DNA of 64,000 nt from Parasporobacterium sp. (GTDB lineage Bacteria > Bacillota > Clostridia > Lachnospirales > Lachnospiraceae), in assembly GCA_017510065.1 (NCBI GenBank), contig JAFWOB010000065.1, positions 1 to 64,000 on the forward strand, written 5' to 3'. A program made the translations under genes and the position numbers. The notes beneath the pieces are model-generated. The model did no database searches. It worked only from the letters and a program-made list of their open reading frames with translations, and had not been told where the DNA came from. This document shows positions 44,525 through 53,526 of the stretch, in pieces; position 1 is the stretch's first letter; every line of letters starts with the position of its first letter.

Positions 44525-44694
44525 AAATGGAAAATAAATTGCTGAAAAATGGAAAAAAAGGAAAATCCAATTAAAAAAATGGGAGAAAATGGAAAACAAA
44601 TGGAGAAAAAGCCTTCATACCTTGACATGGAAAATCAGGGAAAATATACTTTACTATAATATAGCAAAAAATAGCATCAGCAAATGGAAATGGA
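44525..44694 (+). repeat. A-rich region with repeated AAATGGA
   Basis: AAATGGA occurs at about 44525, 44547, 44587, 44598, 44682 and 44688. The region is otherwise nearly pure A/T/G on this strand. It lies upstream of and around the promoter of the SH3b/DUF1002 gene. Curved DNA or regulator binding is possible. Confidence 0.5.
44622..44650 (+). promoter_or_regulatory. Promoter of the SH3b/DUF1002 gene
   Basis: TTGACA (44622-44627), a 17-bp spacer and TATACT (44645-44650), about 54 bp before the start. Confidence 0.75.
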
Positions 44695-44703
44695 GTGGAT
44701 GGT

Positions 44704-46761
44704 ATGAAAAAGGGATTGGCATTACTGACTGCTGCTTTACTTTGCCTTCTGACGGTGGTACTGCCGGCAATGAAAACGATTCAGGCAGCAACAGAAAATG
44801 ATTATCAGGTGGAAGTGTATGATCCCGGTAATCAGGGACTGCCCCTGAAGATTTTACCGGATAGTGATTCCGCATTTTATGTGACCCTACCGGAAGGGAC
44901 CGCGCTGTACATTGAGCAGGTATCCGACGGTTGGGGAAATGTTTTCTATAATGGTTTGAGCGGATGGGTACAGCTTCGTTATACCCGCATTGTCGGAGAC
45001 TATCCGGTGGTCCAGCCTTCTGAAGGCCAGATCAGCCTTGCGGATTACAGGGTCTGTAATACAGAAGGGGCTGACCTGAAATTAAGAGGAGGACCCTCTT
45101 CGGATTACAGCACTTTCGGTTCCATGTCTGATGGGGACATATTTACAGTGGAAGCTGTCAACGGAGACTGGGCTTTCGGAAAGTACAACGGAGTCTATGG
45201 ATGGGCCGATATGGCCTGTCTGCAGTATGAAGGCCCGGCCACTGCGAAACCTGTGCCTTCTCCCACCCTGCAGTCAAAGGTGGTAACGATCGGCAATGAC
45301 CTGTCCGATGAACAGGAAGCATTTATCCTGGATTATTTTGGGGCGGACCTTTCTTCCTCCCGACTCATTTATGTCACCAATCAACAGGAACAGGAGTATC
45401 TGGGATCCTGGATCCCGCTTTCGGAGATCGGAAATATCACGATCTCAAGCGCTTATGTGCAGCCGACGCAGTCAGGCGGCATTCAGGTGAAGACGGCCAA
45501 TCTAACCTACGTGACCGGCAATATGCTCGCTTCCGTGCTCTCCACGGCAGGGATAAAAAACTGCAACGTTGTGGCGGCAGCTCCATTTCCGGTGTCTGGA
45601 ACCGGTGCTTTGACCGGCGTTATGATCGCTTACCAGAATGCAGCGGATATGGCGCTGGAGGAAGAGAAGCGGGAACTGGCGATCCGGGAATTTACGGTGA
45701 CACAAAAGCTCAGTGGTTCCATGGGATCGGAAGAAGCTTTGCAGCTCGTAAATGCCGTGAAAATGGATGTGATCCGTTCCGGAAAAGAGCAGGAGAGCGA
45801 ACCGGTGGAAGCCATCGTAGATCGGGTGATCGCAATCCTGAACGGACTGTCTGAAGAAGACCGGCAGATGCTGATAGACCTGGCAGAACAGATTGCAGAA
45901 CAGAACTACAATTATGAAGATGTCAGAGAAACGTTGGAAAGAGTGGAGAAGAATCTGTCCGAACAGACGAAGATCAATATCGCAGCAGTGTCTGCGTCGG
46001 AAGATGATACGGTTCTTCCGGCTGCGGAAGAAGACAGCATACTGTCAGGTACCAATGACAGCCTGATCGATCCTTCCATGCAAAGCGATACCAGACAGGA
46101 GGCCGGCAGCAGTGCGCTGCTGGAAGGGATTTTTACAACCTGGCATGAAGCTTATCAGGAACTGCTTGCACGGATCGTACCACTGCTTCAGGCCTATGAT
46201 TATCAGATGGATCTTAACGGAGGGATTCCATCACGAAATATTGCACTCTGCGATGTATATGGTGATGATACACCGGAATTCCTTTATATAGCGATGGAAC
46301 CTATGAACGGGATCGAGGAAGCTAACTGTCCGGCATGGCTCCATATAGTGACGTTTGAAAAAGGAGCACTCAAAGAGCTGTATGCCGGAGATCTTGATAA
46401 AGGAAAAGAGGCGGAAGGTTTTTCCTGTTATTACCTGTTCCAGACAGAAGGGGAGAAAAACCTGTATGAATATACCGAACGCGAAGATGAGAACGGAACA
46501 AGGCAGTACAGCAGATATATCACTGTGAATGACAGACGCCTGGCAAAGGAACAACTCTGTTCCCTCAGCCGCAGTGGGGACGGCACAGTAACTCCTTCGG
46601 GAGATGCTTTTGATTCCACCGCGGCAGATCTTCAGAACCGCACGGTCCGTCTGGTCATGTATAAACCGGGAGTGGAATTTGCCGACAGTTACGAATCCCG
46701 GTACGGATGTCTGGCAATGGGATATGAGGAAGCATATGCATTTCTTGCAAATGCATATTGA
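44704..46761 (+). CDS. Secreted SH3b - DUF1002 protein
   Basis: The protein is 685 residues from the ATG at 44704 (GGAG 8 nt upstream). A signal peptide (about 1-27) is followed by two SH3b-like domains (about 35-95 and 108-178, DLKLRGGPSSDYSTFGSMSD). A DUF1002 domain spans about 195-420, recognised by GNDLSDEQEAFILDYFGAD, ISSAYVQP and AAPFPVSGTGALTGVM. A final alpha/beta domain (about 465-685) starts near DLNGGIPSRNIALCDVYGDD and matches no family I can name. It probably acts at the cell wall. DUF1002 proteins have no settled function. Confidence 0.85.
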   Translation: MKKGLALLTAALLCLLTVVLPAMKTIQAATENDYQVEVYDPGNQGLPLKILPDSDSAFYVTLPEGTALYIEQVSDGWGNVFYNGLSGWVQLRYTRIVGDYPVVQPSEGQISLADYRVCNTEGADLKLRGGPSSDYSTFGSMSDGDIFTVEAVNGDWAFGKYNGVYGWADMACLQYEGPATAKPVPSPTLQSKVVTIGNDLSDEQEAFILDYFGADLSSSRLIYVTNQQEQEYLGSWIPLSEIGNITISSAYVQPTQSGGIQVKTANLTYVTGNMLASVLSTAGIKNCNVVAAAPFPVSGTGALTGVMIAYQNAADMALEEEKRELAIREFTVTQKLSGSMGSEEALQLVNAVKMDVIRSGKEQESEPVEAIVDRVIAILNGLSEEDRQMLIDLAEQIAEQNYNYEDVRETLERVEKNLSEQTKINIAAVSASEDDTVLPAAEEDSILSGTNDSLIDPSMQSDTRQEAGSSALLEGIFTTWHEAYQELLARIVPLLQAYDYQMDLNGGIPSRNIALCDVYGDDTPEFLYIAMEPMNGIEEANCPAWLHIVTFEKGALKELYAGDLDKGKEAEGFSCYYLFQTEGEKNLYEYTEREDENGTRQYSRYITVNDRRLAKEQLCSLSRSGDGTVTPSGDAFDSTAADLQNRTVRLVMYKPGVEFADSYESRYGCLAMGYEEAYAFLANAY

Positions 46762-46784
46762 CATGCCGGCTGGGAGGATGTCTG

Positions 46785-47444
46785 ATGAAAAGAGTCGGTA
46801 GGATGGAGTTTCAGTATTATCTGTTCGATCTGGATGGTACACTGACAGATCCCGGGATCGGGATCACCAACTCAGTCATGTATGCGCTGGCAAAGTACGA
46901 TATCCATGTGGAGGAACGATCGGAATTGTATAAATTCATTGGTCCGCCCCTGAAGGAATCGTTTCAGAAGTATTATGGATTTTCAGAGGAAGAAGCCTTG
47001 CGCTCTGTCGAGTATTACCGGGAATACTTCCGGGACAAAGGAATCCTGGAAAACAAGGTTTATGATGGAGTGCGGGAAATGCTGCAGTCTCTGAAAGAAC
47101 GAGGCAAGACACTGGCACTGGCAACTTCCAAGCCGGAAGAGTTTTCTGTCAGGATCCTGAAGCATTTCGATCTGTATCCGTTTTTTGATTTTATCGGAGG
47201 CGCCACCATGGATGGGAGCAGGAGTCAGAAGAAGGATGTGATCCGATATGTGCTGGACTCCCTTCAGATTACGGATCTTTCCAAGGTCCTGATGATCGGA
47301 GATCGGGAGCAGGATATAAAGGGTGCCGCTGCCAATCAGATCGCCTGTGCAGGAGTGCTGTATGGGTATGGAGATTATCAGGAATTGAAAACGGCGGGAG
47401 CCGACATGATTTTTGAACGACCGGAAGAACTGTCCCGGTTATAG
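46785..47444 (+). CDS. HAD-IA hydrolase, phosphoglycolate phosphatase-like
   Basis: The protein is 219 residues from the ATG at 46785 (GGGAGG 7 nt upstream). The nucleophile motif DLDGTLTD lies near residue 14; motif II is LATSKPEEF; Lys and GDREQDIKGA form motifs III and IV. The helical C1 cap after LTDPGIGITNSVMYAL is the Gph type. The substrate, phosphoglycolate or another phosphomonoester, is inferred from family only. ThuA follows 17 bp later. Confidence 0.9.
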   Translation: MKRVGRMEFQYYLFDLDGTLTDPGIGITNSVMYALAKYDIHVEERSELYKFIGPPLKESFQKYYGFSEEEALRSVEYYREYFRDKGILENKVYDGVREMLQSLKERGKTLALATSKPEEFSVRILKHFDLYPFFDFIGGATMDGSRSQKKDVIRYVLDSLQITDLSKVLMIGDREQDIKGAAANQIACAGVLYGYGDYQELKTAGADMIFERPEELSRL

Positions 47445-47461
47445 AAAGACGAGGAAATCAA

Positions 47462-48268
47462 ATGCTGAATGTTACAGTATGGTATGAATATACACAGGAA
47501 TCCGGTTATCTGAAAAGAGAACTGGTACGGCCGGATATCTCGGAGGAAGATTTTCAGAATTTTTCCAATTATACCAGTGAAAACTGCAGGAGGATTCATG
47601 AAGTATATCCGGATGGGCTGATGGCTCCACTGATCCGGGCTTTAGAAGAAGATCCTGAGATCCATGTAACCTATACGACGCTGTATGACCCCTGCTTCGG
47701 ACTTCCGGATGAACTCCTGGAACATACCGATGTCCTGGTATGGTGGGCACATATTTCCCATGACGCGGTTCCGGATGAACTGGCTCGAAAGATCACGGAG
47801 CGGATCTACAAAGGAATGGGATTTGTTGCGCTTCATTCGGCTCATAAGTCGAAACCATTCATGCGGGTTTTAGGTGCCAGCGGAACGCTTCGCTGGCGGG
47901 AAAAGGATTTCTGCCGGATCTGGAATACCAATCCCTCACATCCTATCGCCCAGGGACTCCCGGAATATATTGAACTGGAAGAGGAAGAAATGTACGGAGA
48001 GGTGTTTGATATACCGAAACCGGATGATGTGGTGTTTATGAGCTGGTACCGGGGAGGAGAACTGTTCCGGTCCGGATGCACATGGAACAGAGGATATGGA
48101 AAGGTCTTTTATTTCCAACCAGGTCATGAGACCAGTCCTTCCTATCACAATCCACTGGTGCGGAAGATCATCTGCAATGCTGTCCGGTGGGCTGCTCCTT
48201 CCATGTGGCGTCAAAACCTTGACTGCCCCAATGTGGTGGATTCTCCGGAGAGCAAGCACCGTCAATGA
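47462..48268 (+). CDS. ThuA-domain protein (trehalose utilisation-like)
   Basis: The 268-residue protein has a class-I glutamine-amidotransferase-like fold. Features seen: DVLVWWAHISHDAVPDEL, the nucleophile-elbow-like GFVALHSAHKSKPFMRVLG, the His-rich NPSHPIAQGLPEYIEL segment and the YGKVFYFQPGHETSPSYHNP closing. These are typical of ThuA proteins implicated in uptake or modification of trehalose-type sugars. The role here is unknown. It is co-transcribed with the HAD gene. Confidence 0.9.
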   Translation: MLNVTVWYEYTQESGYLKRELVRPDISEEDFQNFSNYTSENCRRIHEVYPDGLMAPLIRALEEDPEIHVTYTTLYDPCFGLPDELLEHTDVLVWWAHISHDAVPDELARKITERIYKGMGFVALHSAHKSKPFMRVLGASGTLRWREKDFCRIWNTNPSHPIAQGLPEYIELEEEEMYGEVFDIPKPDDVVFMSWYRGGELFRSGCTWNRGYGKVFYFQPGHETSPSYHNPLVRKIICNAVRWAAPSMWRQNLDCPNVVDSPESKHRQ

Positions 48269-48290
48269 TATATATTATTATAAATGTAAA

Positions 48291-48322
48291 AAAGGAAGCG
48301 AGAATTCTCCGCTTCCTTTTTT
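48291..48322. terminator. Bidirectional terminator between ThuA and Cthe_2159-like genes
   Basis: AAAGGAAGCG (48291-48300) and CGCTTCCTTT (48310-48319) form a 10-bp stem with a 9-nt loop; six T follow on + and an A-tract precedes it, so it can serve both strands. Confidence 0.85.
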
Positions 48323-48343
48323 AGTTTTCTGAAGATGGACGGT

Positions 48344-49495
48344 TTACCAGCCTCCGCGTCCTCCGCGTGATCCGCCTCCGCCTCCTTGCTGCAGGGGAAG
48401 ATAGTCCACCTGTTCCCCATTTACAATGATCGTGCCGCCGTTATACTGCGCTGCACCGTCACAGTCAAAGGGAGATGCGGCGTTTACATAGATGGTGCCG
48501 CCATTGATATTAAGATCGCCATTGGAATCGATCCCGTCTGTATCGCCGGATCCCATGGAAACGGATAATTCGCCGTCATTCATTTCGAACGTGGTGCGGT
48601 AGGAATTGGATTTGTTGGCAGCATTTACGCCGTCGTCCCAGCATTGGAGGACGATGGAACCGCCATTGATCTGGATATAGGTTGCTTCAAGTCCTTCCGC
48701 CCCGGAGATCGAGAATGTTCCTTCATCGATCTGGAGAACAGACTCGGCGTGGATCGCATCATCTCCGGCATTAATGGTAAATTCGCCACCGCAGAGATAG
48801 ATATATCCAAGAGAATCGTCATCGTCATTTTCCGCATGCAGACCATCTGTTCCCGCAGTCAGGACAAACGTCCCATCGGCGATCCGGATGGAATCGTTGG
48901 CTTCCAGACATTTGGAGGCAGCATCGATGACATAAGATCCGCCTGTGATCTTCAGGTCATCCTTGCAGACGATTCCATTATCTGTGGAGGAGATGGTCAG
49001 AGTACCTGCCCCGTTCAATACCAGGTCATCCTTGGAAAAGATCACGCCATCCGTGTTGGTATCCCCATCCGAAATGAAACTGCCGCTTACACTGAGGGAG
49101 GAGTCTGAAACGGTCGTGATAAATACCTTATCTGCGGACAGGATATAGATACATGGAAAGGTATTATTGGAAATGGACAGGGAATCGAGTACCAGCTGAA
49201 CCTTATCTTCCTTGTCTGCCTCAACGTAGATAACGGCACCGGAGGCGGTTCCGGAGAGAGTATAGATCCCTTCCTCTGTGATGCGGATCTCATCGCCGTC
49301 TTTTACGACGATGGATCTGGCACCGGTTGTATCCGGCTGCTGCTCCAGATCCCGTTCCGTGAAGAGTTCCGTACTGCTCAGGATCCCATCTGCCGCAATG
49401 GGAAGATCTGAAACGGCAGCGGGTACGCTGACTGTACCGATCAAGAGAACAAGGATCAGCGCTGTGAAAATAGATAGAATCGTTTTTGCTTTCAT
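48344..49495 (-). CDS. Secreted carbohydrate-binding protein, Cthe_2159 (DUF4353) family
   Basis: The 383 residues have a signal peptide (about 1-27) and a right-handed beta-helix built of turns such as GVIFSKDDLVLNGAGTLTIS and DAIHAESVLQIDEGTFSI. These Asp/Gly-rich turns resemble the calcium-dependent polygalacturonate/cellulose-binding Cthe_2159 fold. A Gly-rich tail (GGGGGSRGGRGGW) closes it. It probably coats or binds plant or mucus polysaccharide. The ATG follows AAAGGAG. Confidence 0.85.
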   Translation of the reverse strand: MKAKTILSIFTALILVLLIGTVSVPAAVSDLPIAADGILSSTELFTERDLEQQPDTTGARSIVVKDGDEIRITEEGIYTLSGTASGAVIYVEADKEDKVQLVLDSLSISNNTFPCIYILSADKVFITTVSDSSLSVSGSFISDGDTNTDGVIFSKDDLVLNGAGTLTISSTDNGIVCKDDLKITGGSYVIDAASKCLEANDSIRIADGTFVLTAGTDGLHAENDDDDSLGYIYLCGGEFTINAGDDAIHAESVLQIDEGTFSISGAEGLEATYIQINGGSIVLQCWDDGVNAANKSNSYRTTFEMNDGELSVSMGSGDTDGIDSNGDLNINGGTIYVNAASPFDCDGAAQYNGGTIIVNGEQVDYLPLQQGGGGGSRGGRGGW

Positions 49496-49577
49496 TTATG
49501 ATGCTCCTTTCGGTTTTCCTGGACGGAATTATAAAGGGGCATCCTAAAAGGAACCTAAAAAGAAGGGAATGTTCTGA

Positions 49578-50084
49578 TCAGTTCATCTTAAGATCCTGTG
49601 CAGGCAGGATCACACTCCAGGACAGGATCAGATCATCCAACCGACAGGCAGCGTTAGCCGGACTGGTGGAGGGCAGGCAGACAGCCTCCACTTTTGTGAC
49701 GGGTTCGATATATCGGTGATACATTTCCCAGGATTTTCTTCCGTTGCAATAGATCGCTTCTATGGAAGCAGCAGAAAGGATCGGAGTAAGATCATTGGGA
49801 ATCACGTTTCGTATGGAGGAATCGGAAGAACCGGTGATGCTGCAGCTTCCGATGGAATCCCATACGGCGATCCGATGCTTCAGAAGAAAGGCGTGCCGCT
49901 CCGGGACCGTCATGGGAACCTCTTCATGAAAGAGGGCAGAGAGGACTTTCCAGAAGCGGTTCTGGGGATGCCCGTAAAAATACATCATTTCCCGGGATTT
50001 TACAGAAGGAAAACTCCCGAGGATCAGAACGCGGGAGTTTTGGTCGTAGGTAGGCGGGATCGGATGGAGGATCTGTTCAGTCAT
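49578..50084 (-). CDS. Hypoxanthine-DNA glycosylase (UDG superfamily family 6)
   Basis: This 168-residue DNA repair enzyme removes deaminated bases, mainly hypoxanthine. The start at 50084 has GGAGG 6 nt upstream, inside the 3' end of the phosphatase gene (8-bp overlap). VLILGSFPSVKSRE is the UDG motif I variant with Ser/Pro in place of GxDPY, followed by YGHPQNRFWKVL. CLPSTSPAN at the end is the motif II-like segment. It is coupled to the upstream phosphatase gene. Confidence 0.88.
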   Translation of the reverse strand: MTEQILHPIPPTYDQNSRVLILGSFPSVKSREMMYFYGHPQNRFWKVLSALFHEEVPMTVPERHAFLLKHRIAVWDSIGSCSITGSSDSSIRNVIPNDLTPILSAASIEAIYCNGRKSWEMYHRYIEPVTKVEAVCLPSTSPANAACRLDDLILSWSVILPAQDLKMN

Positions 50085-50808
50085 GGCGTTCCTCCGGAAC
50101 ATCCCAGGTTTCGCAGAACCGTGCTGCGTAAGCAGGCGGTTCATCAGCGGCATACAGATGGGAAGTATCTCCGTAACAATTCATCCGGAAGATCGCTTTT
50201 CCAGGCCGGCGTTCTTCGGTATACAAAGATGTGACAGAAGACGGTGCTGCAACGGTATGATGCCACAGGAGCATGGGAGATGTATTCATCAAATGGGACA
50301 GGAGTACACACTCCAGCCCGAAATGGCAGAAGAAAGCCAGAATGTCCCGGTTCGGACGAACTGCTTCATAGTATCTTCCGTTCCGCTCATACCCATGGGA
50401 AGCAAGAACCCGGTCAAATTCTTCCGTGATCTGCAGGTATTTATCATAGACATGTCCTTCCTGCATAACTTCATCTTCCTGCCAGGTATCGGTGCCGAAA
50501 AAAGCATCCGTGACCGTCCAGTCCTGCGGGAGCCAGTCCCAGGGGATACTGATCTGCCCGGGTCTGTCGGGCCGTTTGATCAGATGGGGAAATTCCTGGA
50601 GCCAGTCGCATGCCACTGCTTCCCGGCCCATTTTCTTCAGCGTCAGGGAAGCGGTATCCCGGGCTCTTCCTAAAGTGGAAACATAAAATGCAGTAATCGG
50701 CAGAGCCGCCAGCCTGTCAGCCAACAGCTCTGCCTCTTTCCAACCTTTTTTTGTTAAAGAATCTTTCTCGTAATCCGGATCTGCATGCCGGATGATCAGC
50801 AGTCTCAT
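50077..50808 (-). CDS. Histidine phosphatase superfamily protein
   Basis: The 243-residue phosphatase begins with the RHADP motif (Arg and catalytic His near residues 7-8), has the second Arg in STLGRARDTA and the second catalytic His in FFCHFGLECVLL. It is longer than the common 200 residues, with inserts after TASLTLKK. The substrate is unknown. It overlaps the DNA glycosylase gene downstream and is 24 bp after the HTH-acyl-CoA synthetase gene. Confidence 0.9.
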   Translation of the reverse strand: MRLLIIRHADPDYEKDSLTKKGWKEAELLADRLAALPITAFYVSTLGRARDTASLTLKKMGREAVACDWLQEFPHLIKRPDRPGQISIPWDWLPQDWTVTDAFFGTDTWQEDEVMQEGHVYDKYLQITEEFDRVLASHGYERNGRYYEAVRPNRDILAFFCHFGLECVLLSHLMNTSPMLLWHHTVAAPSSVTSLYTEERRPGKAIFRMNCYGDTSHLYAADEPPAYAARFCETWDVPEERHD

Positions 50809-50832
50809 AACTTATTTCCTTCTTTGCAGGTT

Positions 50833-52668
50833 TTATTTTACCGCGAGTTTCAGAAGGCCGTTCTCCAGATCATTCAAAGCCATTTCCTTTACAATGTAAT
50901 GCTGCAGTTTGCCGGTAGCCGTCATGGGAAGCTCCTGAACAAATCGGTAGTATCTCGGCCGCTTGTATCCGGACAGCATATCAGAATGGTTGCAGTGATC
51001 CACCAGGTCACCAACGGTCAGGGTATCATTTTCCGGAATAATATAAGCTACAACGGCTTCCCCGCGGACGGCATCCGGTACACCGGTGACAGCACAGGTG
51101 ACAACGCCCGGACAGGTATTGATGGCTTCTTCGATGATCGGCGGATAGATGTTTTCACCGCCGGAGATGATCATATCATCCTTCCTGCCGGAGATCGTGA
51201 TAAACTGATGTCTGTCCCAGGTAGCCAGATCGCCGGTATACATCCATCCCTTATAAAACTTGTTGGCATCTTCTTCCGGGTTGTTGTAATAGCCGTAAGA
51301 GGATTTCGGAGAACGGATGATGACTTCGCCGGTCTCGCATTCATCCATGGCGGCCAGATCGTCCGGCTCTGCTTTTCTGTCTTCATACACTTTTACAACG
51401 CGTACTTCATCGTCTGTGCAGGATCTTCCGGCGGTACCGGCCATTTCGGGAAGTTCATAAGGACGAAGGAACGTGTTCCAGAATGTCTCGGTGGTACCAT
51501 AACCATTGAACAGATTTCTGGAAAGGGTTTCGTGTACCTTCAGGCAGTCTGCCCGTTCGAAAGGTGCGCCCATGGTAATGATGCCTCTGAGGCTGGAAAG
51601 GTCCGCATTATATTTCTGCTGATGACGAACCAGCATTTTAACAATAGAAGGAACGCCGATGATAAAGGTGATCTTGTATTTCTCGATGTATTTCAGGGTC
51701 AGCAGGCTCTGGAAATTCCGCATGATGATAACAGTTGCGCCGGCATACAGTGTGGGAGTCGGACCGCCGGAGTGAATGTCTCCTCTGTGGAACCAGGGCG
51801 TTGTATTCATAGTTCTGTCCGTCAGGTTCATCGGGAAATGCATGATGACATCGTGAGCGCTCATGACTTCATTGGCATGAAACATGGGAACTCCCTTAGG
51901 CTTTCCTGTTGTGCCGGAAGTATAAAGACGCATCACTTCGTCATACATATTCGGCACATAATCTGTAACCGGCTCTGTAACAGGCTGTTCTTTTACAAAA
52001 TCCTCATAACGGATATGCCCTTCAGGCAGTTCACCTTCTCCTGCCATCAGTACGATCTCAGGTTTGTGTTCAATAAGTTCCAGCGCTTTGACGGCCATCT
52101 CTTTCAGACTGGAATCATATACATATACTTTTGGCTGACTGGTATTCAGGCAGACAGAGGTTTCACCAGGTGAAAAGTTGTAATTAGCCGGGCTGTTAAC
52201 GGCACCGAGCTTCTGAGGTGCCAGATAGCAGTACAGCCATTCGATACTGTTCAGAAGCTGGTACAGGACTACATCCCCTTTTCCGATCCCGTGAGCTGCC
52301 AGGGCATTGGCAAAACGGTTGACATCTTTATTGAGTCCCTCATAATCCCATTCTCTTTCTGTGGGCGGATCGATCACAGCGGTTTTGCCCGGGAAACGGC
52401 GGACATTGCGCATGAACCCTGCAATATAGGTAAGATCTTCTTCAAATACCTGGCGGAACATGCTCTTTTTCTGTTCATGGCCCATCAGTTCATCCACGGA
52501 AATACCGAATACATCCGCAATACGTCCGGCATAGGAAAGGGTGGGTTCCGCTCCGGTACTGCAGTACTTTTTGATCATGTTGTATGTGATGCCGGTGGCA
52601 TTGGCCAGGGCATTCATGGACATATGGTTCTTCTCCAGTAATACGTTCAGTCTTTCTCCAAATGACAT
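50833..52668 (-). CDS. HTH-acyl-CoA synthetase fusion (XRE domain + ANL adenylating enzyme)
   Basis: The protein is 611 residues from the ATG at 52668, 5 nt after AAGGAGG. Residues about 1-62 are an XRE-type helix-turn-helix (SMNALANATGITYNMIKKYC). From about 80 onward it is a full ANL enzyme: YTSGTTGKPKG (249-259) binds ATP, GYGTTE is motif A5, YTGDLATWD carries the ribose-binding Asp, GRKDDMI is the hinge, and Lys587 in TATGKLQ is the adenylation Lys. All catalytic motifs look intact. Joining a DNA-binding domain to a CoA ligase suggests substrate-sensing autoregulation, like BirA. It is divergent from an XRE gene. Confidence 0.9.
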   Translation of the reverse strand: MSFGERLNVLLEKNHMSMNALANATGITYNMIKKYCSTGAEPTLSYAGRIADVFGISVDELMGHEQKKSMFRQVFEEDLTYIAGFMRNVRRFPGKTAVIDPPTEREWDYEGLNKDVNRFANALAAHGIGKGDVVLYQLLNSIEWLYCYLAPQKLGAVNSPANYNFSPGETSVCLNTSQPKVYVYDSSLKEMAVKALELIEHKPEIVLMAGEGELPEGHIRYEDFVKEQPVTEPVTDYVPNMYDEVMRLYTSGTTGKPKGVPMFHANEVMSAHDVIMHFPMNLTDRTMNTTPWFHRGDIHSGGPTPTLYAGATVIIMRNFQSLLTLKYIEKYKITFIIGVPSIVKMLVRHQQKYNADLSSLRGIITMGAPFERADCLKVHETLSRNLFNGYGTTETFWNTFLRPYELPEMAGTAGRSCTDDEVRVVKVYEDRKAEPDDLAAMDECETGEVIIRSPKSSYGYYNNPEEDANKFYKGWMYTGDLATWDRHQFITISGRKDDMIISGGENIYPPIIEEAINTCPGVVTCAVTGVPDAVRGEAVVAYIIPENDTLTVGDLVDHCNHSDMLSGYKRPRYYRFVQELPMTATGKLQHYIVKEMALNDLENGLLKLAVK

Positions 52669-52843
52669 GGTATCCTCCTTATGATCATGCAATTGATATG
52701 GTTTGCAATATTGTTCAAAATTTAAATATAATTCAGTATATATTAAAAATATTCTCTTGTAAAGAGAAAAAATGTGAATTATTGTGAACTATCATTCAGA
52801 ACTAGCAAAAGGAATAGTTTTAACAGGAAAAAAAGAAGTCTGC

Positions 52844-52872
52844 TTGAGGGAAAATGAAATCCATGCTATTAT
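52844..52872 (+). promoter_or_regulatory. Promoter of the XRE/helical protein gene
   Basis: TTGAGG (52844-52849), a 17-bp spacer and TATTAT (52867-52872). Upstream, TGTGAATTATTGTGAACTA (near 52771-52789) holds two TGTGAA direct repeats 9 or 10 bp apart, a possible operator in the 262-bp divergent gap. Confidence 0.55.
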
Positions 52873-52930
52873 AAAAACAAATATAAAAAAGGGAATTATA
52901 TTTCAAAAGAGAACAGGGGGAGGCACGACA

Positions 52931-53443
52931 ATGGCAAATAAAGTAGGCAATCTGATCAAAAAAGCAAGAACCGAAGCCGGGCTCACCCAGGAGCAGCTGG
53001 CAAAAAAGGTGAAAAACACCAGTACATCCGATATCGGGAAAGCAGAACGGGGAGAACTGAAACTCACCCAGGAACAGCTGAAGCAGATCGCCAAGGCAAC
53101 GGGAGTAACCCAGAAATCCCTGTTGGACGCGGCTGCATCCAGCAGCTATAAGAGCTCTTCTGCAGGCAAAAAGACAACGACAGAAAAAAAGACATCCACG
53201 ACCAAGAAAACATCTGCAGCTAAAACATCCTCAACGAAGAAAACCTCCGGCAGCAGTTCTACCGGAAGTTCCATGAAAGTATCTTCCACGGAACGCAAGC
53301 TGGTGGAGCTTTACAGAGAAGCAGATACTTCTGTAAAAAAGAAAGCTATGGAGATCCTGAAAGAAAACCAGCCGGTGACGGAACTGCAGGGAACGATCGA
53401 ATCTCTTATAGACGGAGCGATCGGACTGTTTTCCGGAAGGTAA
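52931..53443 (+). CDS. XRE-family HTH protein with Ser/Thr/Lys-rich linker
   Basis: The protein is 170 residues from the ATG at 52931 (GGGGGAGG 7 nt upstream). Residues 1-62 are a Cro/C1-type helix-turn-helix (GLTQEQLAKKVKNTSTSDIG). A low-complexity linker of Lys/Thr/Ser spans about 70-120 (TTTEKKTSTTKKTSAAKTSS). The last 50 residues are helical and amphipathic (ERKLVELYREADTSVKKKAM). The Lys-rich linker could hold DNA loosely. Divergence from the HTH-acyl-CoA synthetase suggests joint control. Confidence 0.8.
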   Translation: MANKVGNLIKKARTEAGLTQEQLAKKVKNTSTSDIGKAERGELKLTQEQLKQIAKATGVTQKSLLDAAASSSYKSSSAGKKTTTEKKTSTTKKTSAAKTSSTKKTSGSSSTGSSMKVSSTERKLVELYREADTSVKKKAMEILKENQPVTELQGTIESLIDGAIGLFSGR

Positions 53444-53526
53444 GGAACAAGTTGGCAATTGCCAGAAACTGAAAAAACCAGTATACTTAAAGAACCGCAA
53501 GTTCATAACATTAGAGGAGGGTAACT

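Noticed and set aside
50785-52173. 462-residue plus-strand frame opposite the acyl-CoA synthetase
   Set aside because: It is antisense to the intact ANL enzyme with all motifs, so it is a shadow.
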